This document shows positions 17,702 through 24,572 of a DNA stretch of 64,000 bases, in pieces. The stretch comes from G963677185 sp963677185 (GTDB lineage Bacteria > Bacillota > Syntrophomonadia > Syntrophomonadales > Syntrophomonadaceae), in the NCBI GenBank assembly GCA_963677185.1, contig OY781889.1, forward strand, positions 3,162,001 through 3,226,000, written 5' to 3'. Within the stretch, counting starts at the first letter, position 1. Every line of letters starts with the position of its first letter. Both the position numbers and the translations under genes were made by a program. The notes under the pieces were generated by a model, which was not told the DNA's origin, made no database searches, and saw only the letters and a program-made list of their open reading frames with translations.

Positions 17702-18459
17702 CGGTCCATACCCTTCTGAACAGCGGCCAGCACTTTCCTGATATCATCGTTAAAAACAATCTGCAATAATTCGTCCCAGTCGAAGGCTTCTGTTTCCGTT
17801 ATTATCTGCTGGACAGCCGGCTTTCTATGGAAACGCTTTAAATCCATGAACACCCTTCTGGGGGTGTTCATCAGCTCATTAACCAATTCGATGGATCGGG
17901 GCACAAGGCGGTCGGAGTCAGTAATTTCATCAATCATCCCCAGGGTCTTTGCTTCATTGAAATCATACATTTTGGCAAAATACATTACATCTCTAAATAA
18001 GCTGTTGCTATTGAGACCAAAACGCAGAATCTCGTTCATAGCGGGCATTAAAGGGAGACCGATTTTAATTTCACTCATGCCCATCCTGATTTTGGCATTA
18101 TTAATTCCTATGCGATAATCAGCCGCCATGGCAGTCACCATTCCAGCAGCTGCGCAATGACCGTTAATAGCTGCAATAACCGGCTTGGAGCACGCAAACA
18201 GCTCCAGCAGCACTTTATCAGCCAGATGAACGAAAGATTCAGCTTCGTCTTTGGTTTGGAAATTTATGATACTCGGAAGATCATAACCACTCGAATAAAA
18301 TGGTCCAGTACCGGTTATAACCAGGCCTTGCAGCTCGGCAACCTGGTTTACTTCACTTATGGCGCTCTTCAGTTGCAGTAATTCCTCATAATTAAAGGAA
18401 TTTGTTTGGCCGTGCTGCAGTTTGGCTACTAAAACATTGTCTTCCATTGTTCGTAGCAT
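17698..18459 (-). CDS. Enoyl-CoA hydratase/isomerase family protein
   Basis: A 253-residue crotonase-fold protein. 'AAINGHCAAAGMVTAMAADYRIG' is the oxyanion-hole region, and 'MSEIKIGLPLMPAMNEILRFG' holds the glutamate expected for hydration. The N-terminal 'TGTGPFYSSGYDLPSI' matches the CoA-binding loop. The second catalytic glutamate region is replaced by 'NSLFRDVMYFAKMYDF', so activity may be isomerase-like or altered. The ATG at 18459 has GGAGGAGGG 8 bases upstream. It stands alone, convergent with the PNPOx-like gene, so its pathway is not indicated. Confidence 0.75.
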   Translation of the reverse strand: MLRTMEDNVLVAKLQHGQTNSFNYEELLQLKSAISEVNQVAELQGLVITGTGPFYSSGYDLPSIINFQTKDEAESFVHLADKVLLELFACSKPVIAAINGHCAAAGMVTAMAADYRIGINNAKIRMGMSEIKIGLPLMPAMNEILRFGLNSNSLFRDVMYFAKMYDFNEAKTLGMIDEITDSDRLVPRSIELVNELMNTPRRVFMDLKRFHRKPAVQQIITETEAFDWDELLQIVFNDDIRKVLAAVQKGMDR

Positions 18460-18606
18460 TCATCAAGCCCTCCTCCATGAATAATCTCCCTAGACCTCAT
18501 CCAGACTGGTTATCAGCAAATCATGCACGCTCTCACGAATTTCGATTAAACCCGTCCATATTCCGCATTCCCCCTGTTTGTTCCTATAATAGCCAGTCCG
18601 GCTCTT

Positions 18607-19854
18607 TCAGGCCCCACTGGGCCCTATATTAATCATACCTGTGTCGTCAACCGGTAATTGTTTTAAGGGTAGCCGGGCTGCTCTTTTTCTTCGGGTCGTA
18701 CAAATCCATGATCCGATGACTTCGGCAATTGTACAGCACGTGTCCAGGACAGATACCAGCCATGATTCCCGGTATATCGGCGGCGGCCAGGTTATCGGAA
18801 ACATGTGCTTCAAAATAATATCTTTTTCTATATAGTTGAGCTTAAACATTGATTCGGCGTTGTCCAAGGCGATCCGGGGATGAGCAAAGCCATGCAGCTG
18901 TTCACTTTTCCGTTCTTTGTGCCAGTCGTATAAGAAAAAGTCATGCAGCAAGGCGCCGCGAGCGGCCGAATAGTAATCCAGGCCCAGCATTCTGCTTAAT
19001 ATAAAGCTGCTGTAAGATACATTAAAACTGTGATCAAAACAGGAAACCTGACCGTGATGAGGATATATACGCATTTCCTGAACCGCAGGATGATTAATCA
19101 AGTCTTCCACGCTGAGCATATAGTGTTCCTGCAAACGCTGCTTCCGGCTCGCATACTCGGCTACCAGGCTGCGGAAAGTCTTCAGCTCGCCCCGATTATA
19201 TGCAGCCAGCAATGGAAACGACATAACCAGGCGTTTATAGGAATTCAGCTGGCTTTCCAAATGCCTTAAAAGCTGCTGTTCAATGGTATAAAGGTGATAA
19301 GCGGCCATTAGCGTCCGTAAACCCAGTGCCTCATGGGCAGAGCGCATGCCATCCACAATAAAATACGCTAACAGCAGGGCGGCCACTGTCAACTGGCTAT
19401 TAGCCGAAATGCCGCCAACCAGGGTCAAGTAAAAAGGCTGCAGGGTTTTGAGGAACCACAGGGCGCCCAATCCCCACATTAATGAATATTTCAGGGATAC
19501 TCTGCCATGTAAATGCCATTTCTGGTCGTAGTAGTCCCACCAACGGCAATCGAAAAGCGATTCCAACAGCCATCCGGTAAAGTATTCAAGTACGGTGATC
19601 AGGATTATGGCCAGACTCCCCTGCGCCGCTATCAGGGCGAAAGTACTGGCTCCGGAAAAATAGCTTTCAGTCAAATCTGCCATTTGAATGATTATGAACG
19701 CTCCAAATCCATAAATGGGCACAAAAGGCCCGAGCAGGAATCCGCTATTGACGAAGCGCTGCTCTCTGAGGCTTTTAAAAACACTTTCCAGCAGCCAGCC
19801 CAGAAATGCATAGAAGCTGATAAAGAGAATTAATTGTACACCCTGATCAATCAT
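18607..19854 (-). CDS. Membrane protein fused to an HD-type phosphohydrolase-like domain
   Basis: About 415 residues. The N-terminal 200 residues hold four to five hydrophobic helices of the type called 'putative ABC-transporter type IV / CmpB' in Clostridia: 'FISFYAFLGWLLESVFKSLREQRFVNSGFLLGPFVPIYGFGAF' and 'YDQKWHLHGRVSLKYSLMWGLGALWFLK'. After a helical linker, residues about 260-380 read as an HD domain: 'DHSFNVSYSSFILSRMLGLDYYSAARGALLHDFFLYDW' supplies the H...HD set. HD domains hydrolyse phosphoesters, often nucleotides, and this one would face the cytoplasm. The frame begins with a GTG at 19863, but AGGAG lies 8 bases before ATG 19854, which is preferred. Function unknown; a membrane-tethered nucleotide or lipid phosphatase is one possibility. 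Confidence 0.65.
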   Translation of the reverse strand: MIDQGVQLILFISFYAFLGWLLESVFKSLREQRFVNSGFLLGPFVPIYGFGAFIIIQMADLTESYFSGASTFALIAAQGSLAIILITVLEYFTGWLLESLFDCRWWDYYDQKWHLHGRVSLKYSLMWGLGALWFLKTLQPFYLTLVGGISANSQLTVAALLLAYFIVDGMRSAHEALGLRTLMAAYHLYTIEQQLLRHLESQLNSYKRLVMSFPLLAAYNRGELKTFRSLVAEYASRKQRLQEHYMLSVEDLINHPAVQEMRIYPHHGQVSCFDHSFNVSYSSFILSRMLGLDYYSAARGALLHDFFLYDWHKERKSEQLHGFAHPRIALDNAESMFKLNYIEKDIILKHMFPITWPPPIYRESWLVSVLDTCCTIAEVIGSWICTTRRKRAARLPLKQLPVDDTGMINIGPSGA

Positions 19855-19994
19855 GAAAAACACTCCTGTTTTCGCGTAATCAAGCCACTGCTTGACTGCG
19901 GCCTGCCATTTTATGTTCAGTATCAGTTATCACCGGCCGCCATCCCCAATACCCACAATATACCCAATTAACCAAAATTCCTGGCAAACAAAAA

Positions 19995-20693
19995 TCAAGC
20001 CGTTTTTTCCAGGGCCTGCCCCAGGAAGTCCATTAAAAGCGTTTGTTCCGCAGAGTCAAGCCGGGCCAGGTTATTTTGGAATCCCGGCAAAAATCCGCTT
20101 AATTGGTTGATGCAGTTATTCGGCAGTCCGGCTCTTGCCAGTGAGCCCATTATGGCTCCGGCAATCATGGCCAGTGCGGATTCGGCTTTTACAGCGCCCT
20201 TCATAATCGAACGGACAATACTCAGGCTGGTTTCTCCCAGGTTCTGCAACTGGGCTATCAGCATTGTAACTACATAAGCGCAGGCCGCCAGGGGATTCTC
20301 GACAACAGGTAGTTCGGCCGCCAACTGCTCCATCAGTTCCCCGGCCTTGTCCGGTTCCATCTTATCAAACGCGGACAGCAAACGGTCCTTGACCTGAATC
20401 CATTCCTTGGTGCTGGCTTTTACGTCAGATGAGGCGGCATTGACGATCTGCACCAGCAGCTGGGTGGGATAGAACATTATCATGGCCCGCCCGGGGTGTT
20501 TCTCTACGTTGTTAACCTCGTAGTGGCGGGATAGCAGGCCGTCTTTTTCAAGCGATTTGAGCATATCATAGGCGCTCCACTTGCTGACGCCCAGTTTTTC
20601 AGCCACCCGGATATAATGCACCGGCAGGCTGGTGTTATCATAAATCTGTTTAATTGTTCGCAAGAAATCCAGACGCCTGGAAGTAATATTCAT
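19995..20693 (-). CDS. Winged-helix transcriptional regulator
   Basis: A 232-residue protein. Residues 1-75 form a winged helix: 'RRLDFLRTIKQIYDNTSLPVHYIRVAEKLGVSKWSAYDMLKSLEKDGLLSRHYEVN' resembles MarR/DtxR-like reading heads. The rest is helical and rich in small hydrophobics ('SALAMIAGAIMGSLARAG'), possibly an effector or dimer domain. The upstream extension of the frame to 20756 is rejected because AGGAGAG lies 5 bases before ATG 20693. It does not sit in an obvious operon; neighbours are a membrane HD protein and the secreted-protein pair. Target and ligand unknown. Confidence 0.6.
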   Translation of the reverse strand: MNITSRRLDFLRTIKQIYDNTSLPVHYIRVAEKLGVSKWSAYDMLKSLEKDGLLSRHYEVNNVEKHPGRAMIMFYPTQLLVQIVNAASSDVKASTKEWIQVKDRLLSAFDKMEPDKAGELMEQLAAELPVVENPLAACAYVVTMLIAQLQNLGETSLSIVRSIMKGAVKAESALAMIAGAIMGSLARAGLPNNCINQLSGFLPGFQNNLARLDSAEQTLLMDFLGQALEKTA

Positions 20694-20870
20694 GGCTTCT
20701 CTCCTGTACCAGCTGCGATATCTGCTTGCATTCCGTAAACCAGGCTCCCTGAACACATACCCAATTTACCCAAAAGACACTTTAATTATCATACCGGGCC
20801 CGACTCTTGTCAAGTTGCCGGATGACCCATATTTGATGACCCGGGCAACTAAATCACAGAAGAATGTATA

Positions 20871-20908
20871 AAATCCGTTTCCATACATCACAGCATGAAA
20901 ACGGATTT
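20871..20908 (-). terminator. Terminator of secreted-protein gene 1
   Basis: AAATCCGTTT (20871-20880) and AAACGGATTT (20899-20908) form a 10-bp stem with an 18-base loop just downstream of the gene ending at 20952. The same hairpin follows the duplicated gene. Confidence 0.7.
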
Positions 20909-20951
20909 ATTGCTGCCCATTTGTTTATCCCTATCAAAAATCCAAACAGAG

Positions 20952-22505
20952 TTAACGGGTAATCTTTACGGTAACCGTTTTAGCCAGGTCATTCCAGCTG
21001 ACACTTCCCCCCAGCGCTTCGGTCAGGAAGCGGGCCGGCAGGAAGATATGCCCATCCTGAACAATGGGCTCCACATCCATCTGGATTTCCCGGCCGTCAA
21101 AGGTCAATATTTTGCTGCCCACACTGCATTTAGCTTCTTTGCCGTCTGCGGTTATAAAAGTGGCAGTTTTGGCGGCATCATCCCATATCATATGGGTTGC
21201 GTCATCAGGAATTCCCAGGGCGATGCCCAGGTATCTCTGGGGAATCAATACTCTTTCACCCTGAGCAAACGGCACGGTATCCATCTCGTGAGCTTCACCA
21301 TCGATGAAATAGGTGGTTTCATCCAGGGTGAAGGTTGCGCTGTGTTCCGCTGGAATCATCGTTGCATCCGGAGGAGTAACCACTGCTGAAGTTGAAGCTG
21401 GCTGTGCAGTAACGGTTGCCGGAGCTGAATAAGTGTTGGAGCTGGGTGAATATTCATCAGATGGAGCTGGAGCCTGAAACGCAGGTGTAGTAAAGGTCAG
21501 ATCGTCTCCACAGGTTTTGCCTTTATAATTGATTCCTACAGCGCGGTAATGATAGGTCGTATTGGGAGTTAATCCCGATATGCTGGCGCTGACAGGAGTA
21601 TCATTGATGCCATTGACCGGGCTTTCTGCGGCGGTGACGGTGGTTCCATACGTGGTGCTGGTTCCATACTCAAAAGATACTGCCGTGTTGCTGAAGCCAA
21701 AGGCATTGACTTGCCCATTCAGGATCGCGCTGGTTGCTGACATTCCCGATACGCCCCCGGTAGTTACAGCCGGCGGCTTTGCCTCAGCTACACCGAAATT
21801 AACATTTTGAACAATTCCTGTGCCGGGTATTATATTTACGGCAAGCGGCCTGGGCGTAGTATTGACGAATCCGGGTATATCCTGGATCGATACCCTGTAT
21901 CCAGAAACCGCTGGTAAATTGGTAAACATATACTGGCCAGTGCCAGAAGTTGTTGTGGTCAGGCCATTTTCCCCAAGTGTTACCGTCAACCCGGCCATAT
22001 CTGGTTCGCCGGCATCCATCATCCCGTTATAGTTTACATCATTGAAAACACGGCCTGAAATGGCAGCGAGCGTCGTAAATGTCTGTGCTGCACTTAATTC
22101 TGTGAAGCTTTGAGTTCCGTTAGTGTATTGTGCCTCCAGGAAGCCATGATAAAGCGTATTGGGCTGCCATTTTGCAGGAAGGGGATAATTCGTGCTTGCG
22201 CCGGAGCATGACGACAAAGCTCCGTTTATATTACTACATGAAAGCATTGCAATTGGAGTTTCGTCAGCACCGTTGACCTGGCCATATTTGAAATATATAG
22301 TGCCTGAAGAGACATTATTTAGCGATAGGTTACAATCCACAAGCGCTCCAAATGATAAGACATCGTGCACAGAAAACACCAGCGATGCAGACGGTACTGA
22401 TGATTCTGCATCGGCAATCCTTATTCCCAGCGGAACTCCTGGCACTGTACCAAACAAAAAGAAGGCGGCTATAAGTACGGATAATAGCTTTTGGGTAATT
22501 TTCAA
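20952..22505 (-). CDS. Secreted multidomain protein, tandem copy 1
   Basis: A 517-residue exported protein. The signal peptide is 'KITQKLLSVLIAAFFLFGTVPG'. A variable N-terminal domain (about 30-130) is followed by an SdrD B/Cna B-like domain ('GRVFNDVNYNGMMDAGEPDMAG...VNFG', about 135-225), an FN3-like domain ('YHYRAVGINYKGKTCGDDLTF', about 230-325), a Ser/Pro/Thr-rich linker, and a C-terminal copper-amine-oxidase-N-like domain ('VLIPQRYLGIALG', 'IFLPARFLTEALGGSVSWND'), which usually binds cell-wall material. The frame opens with GTG 22514, but TTG 22505 has AGGAG 8 bases upstream, matching the paralogue's start. The last 150 residues are nearly identical to the neighbour at 22812. A surface or wall-binding role is inferred. 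Confidence 0.7.
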   Translation of the reverse strand: MKITQKLLSVLIAAFFLFGTVPGVPLGIRIADAESSVPSASLVFSVHDVLSFGALVDCNLSLNNVSSGTIYFKYGQVNGADETPIAMLSCSNINGALSSCSGASTNYPLPAKWQPNTLYHGFLEAQYTNGTQSFTELSAAQTFTTLAAISGRVFNDVNYNGMMDAGEPDMAGLTVTLGENGLTTTTSGTGQYMFTNLPAVSGYRVSIQDIPGFVNTTPRPLAVNIIPGTGIVQNVNFGVAEAKPPAVTTGGVSGMSATSAILNGQVNAFGFSNTAVSFEYGTSTTYGTTVTAAESPVNGINDTPVSASISGLTPNTTYHYRAVGINYKGKTCGDDLTFTTPAFQAPAPSDEYSPSSNTYSAPATVTAQPASTSAVVTPPDATMIPAEHSATFTLDETTYFIDGEAHEMDTVPFAQGERVLIPQRYLGIALGIPDDATHMIWDDAAKTATFITADGKEAKCSVGSKILTFDGREIQMDVEPIVQDGHIFLPARFLTEALGGSVSWNDLAKTVTVKITR

Positions 22506-22604
22506 TTTTATCACTCCTGTTCAATATGTTGTAATTCTGCTGCACTAAATCCATTGTCCACACCCTGGAATGAAATGCGCCCATCTTTTACAATTACAGA
22601 GACT

Positions 22605-22657
22605 ATTATACATGGTCAGCGTCACCGTTCAGTCACTATCCGGTTACATTTCAGTCA
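22605..22657 (-). promoter_or_regulatory. Promoter with four 11-bp direct repeats (copy 1)
   Basis: On the minus strand TATAAT occupies 22610-22605. Upstream, T(G/A)AC begins at 22657, 22646, 22635 and 22624, exactly 11 bp apart, with TGACTGAA occurring in full twice, 22 bp apart. The repeats run into the -35 region. That is the pattern bound by OmpR/PhoB-type response regulators activating a promoter with a poor -35 box. The same element precedes copy 2. Confidence 0.55.
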
Positions 22658-22696
22658 CAAGACAACATTTTTATGGTAATAATATGAAAATGCTCT

Positions 22697-22723
22697 GCAG
22701 TCAGTCAAGAAACTGAAGAAGCA
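22697..22723 (+). mobile_element. 27-bp fragment of the IS1634-like transposase gene
   Basis: This stretch matches the transposase gene at 55574-55600 at 26 of 27 bases, same strand. It lies exactly at the joint between the two tandem copies of the secreted-protein unit and is absent from the matching place after copy 2. It looks like a scar left by the element or by recombination involving another copy of it. Confidence 0.55.
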
Positions 22724-22731
22724 AATGTATA

Positions 22732-22769
22732 AAATCCGTTTCCATACATCACAGCATGAAAACGGATTT
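22732..22769 (-). terminator. Terminator of secreted-protein gene 2
   Basis: AAATCCGTTT (22732-22741) and AAACGGATTT (22760-22769) repeat the hairpin seen after copy 1, with the same loop. Confidence 0.7.
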
Positions 22770-22811
22770 ATTGCTGCTATCTATTTATCCCTATCAAAAA
22801 TCCAAACAGAG

Positions 22812-24320
22812 TTAACGGGTAATCTTTACGGTAACCGTTTTAGCCAGGTCATTCCAGCTGACACTTCCCCCCAGCGCTTCGGTCAGGAAGCGGGCCGGCA
22901 GGAAGATATGCCCATCCTGAACAATGGGCTCCACATCCATCTGGATTTCCCGGCCGTCAAAGGTCAATATTTTGCTGCCCACACTGCATTTAGCTTCTTT
23001 GCCGTCAGCAGTAATGAATGTAGCAGTTTTGGTGGCTTCATCCCATATCATATGGGTTGCGTCATCAGGAATTCCCAGGGCGATGCCCAGGTATCTCTGG
23101 GGAATCAATACTCTTTCACCCTGAGCAAACGGCACGGTATCCATCTCGTGAGCTTCACCATCGATGAAATAGGTGGTTTCATCCAGGGTGAAGGTTGCGC
23201 TGTGTTCCGCTGGAATCATCGTTGCATCCGGAGGAGTAACCACTGCTGAAGTTGAAGATGGCTGTGCAGTAACGGTTGCCGGAGCTGAATAAGTGTTGGA
23301 GCTGGGTGAATATTCATCAGATGGAGCTGGAGTTTGTGACGCAGGTGTAGTAAAGGTCAGATCGTCTCCACAGGTTGTGCCTTTAGAATTGATTCCTACG
23401 GCGCGGTAATGATATGTCGTATTGGGATTTAATCCCGATATACTGGCGCTTACAGGAGTATCATTGATGCCATTGACCGGGCTTTCTGCGGCGGTGACGG
23501 TGGTTCCATACGCGTTATCGGTTCCATACTCAAAAGATACTGCCGTGTTGCTAAAGCCAAAGGCATTGACTTTTCCATTCAAGAACGCGCTGGTTGCTGA
23601 CATTCCCGATACGCCCTCGGTAGTTACGGCCGGCGACTTTGGAGCAGCTATGCCGAAATTGACATTTTGAACAATTCCTGTGCCGGGTATTATATTTACG
23701 GCAAGCGGCCTGGGCGTAGTATTAATATATCCGGCTAAATCCAGGATCGATACCGTGTACCCAGTGTCCGCTGGTAAATTTTTGAACATATACTGGCCAT
23801 TAGCAGTAGTTGTTGTTGTAACATTAGAATCCGCAAGTGTTACCGTCACTCCACCCACTCCGGGTTCGCCGGCATCCATCACCCCATTATAGTTTAAATC
23901 GGCGAAAACACAGCCGGAAATGGCAGCGAGCGTACAATATTCCTGGTTATATTTACGAGTCGTTCCTTTATCATCAGTAATATCTATTCCGTAATGGTAG
24001 ATAGTATTTGGAGCTGGAAAGGCCAAACCGGGACCTACGACATTAATAGATTTATCCGCTTTCAACTGAAAGCTGTCGGTTTTTATAACTATTCCAGCAG
24101 AATCCTTGATTGCATAAGTATATGCAGCAGGCATATCATTGCCCGAACAGCTAATGGTAACAGCCACTTCACATAGTATGGGATCATAGGAGGAAGCAAC
24201 AGTTATTTCTGGCACGGTGACGGCGTTAGCATTCTGTGTTCCCAGCGGAACTCCCGGAACTGTACCAAACAAAAAGAAGGCGGCTATAAGTACGGATAAT
24301 AGCTTTTGGGTTATTTTCAT
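22812..24320 (-). CDS. Secreted multidomain protein, tandem copy 2
   Basis: A 502-residue paralogue of the preceding gene, offset by 1860 bp. It has the same signal peptide, SdrD B-like domain ('GCVFADLNYNGVMDAGEPGVGG'), FN3-like domain, Ser/Pro/Thr linker and copper-amine-oxidase-N-like C-terminus. The mature N-terminal domain (about residues 35-125, 'EITVASSYDPILCEVAVTISCSG...') is unrelated at a glance to that of copy 1, while long parts of the last third are identical even at the DNA level. ATG 24320 has AGGAG 8 bases upstream and is preferred over ATG 24326. This is a constant wall-binding end with a replaceable outer domain; its ligand is unknown. Confidence 0.7.
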   Translation of the reverse strand: MKITQKLLSVLIAAFFLFGTVPGVPLGTQNANAVTVPEITVASSYDPILCEVAVTISCSGNDMPAAYTYAIKDSAGIVIKTDSFQLKADKSINVVGPGLAFPAPNTIYHYGIDITDDKGTTRKYNQEYCTLAAISGCVFADLNYNGVMDAGEPGVGGVTVTLADSNVTTTTTANGQYMFKNLPADTGYTVSILDLAGYINTTPRPLAVNIIPGTGIVQNVNFGIAAPKSPAVTTEGVSGMSATSAFLNGKVNAFGFSNTAVSFEYGTDNAYGTTVTAAESPVNGINDTPVSASISGLNPNTTYHYRAVGINSKGTTCGDDLTFTTPASQTPAPSDEYSPSSNTYSAPATVTAQPSSTSAVVTPPDATMIPAEHSATFTLDETTYFIDGEAHEMDTVPFAQGERVLIPQRYLGIALGIPDDATHMIWDEATKTATFITADGKEAKCSVGSKILTFDGREIQMDVEPIVQDGHIFLPARFLTEALGGSVSWNDLAKTVTVKITR

Positions 24321-24419
24321 TTTCATCTCTCCTATTCAATATGTTGCAATTCTGCTGCACTAAATCCATTGTCCACACCCTGGAATGAAATGCGCCCATC
24401 TTTTACAATTACAGAGACT

Positions 24420-24472
24420 ATTATACATAGTCAGCGTCACCGTTCAGTCACTATTCGGTTACATTTCAGTCA
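24420..24472 (-). promoter_or_regulatory. Promoter with four 11-bp direct repeats (copy 2)
   Basis: It differs from the copy 1 element by one base within the repeats (24455 against 22640). T(G/A)AC begins at 24472, 24461, 24450 and 24439, and TATAAT lies at 24425-24420. Both paralogues are therefore probably under the same regulator. Confidence 0.55.
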
Positions 24473-24572
24473 CAAGACAACATTTTTATGGTAATAATAT
24501 GAAAATGATCTGCAAACGCCTTAATGGAAGCATGAGAAAGGAACGCTATTCAACATATATTGACCGTTGTGC

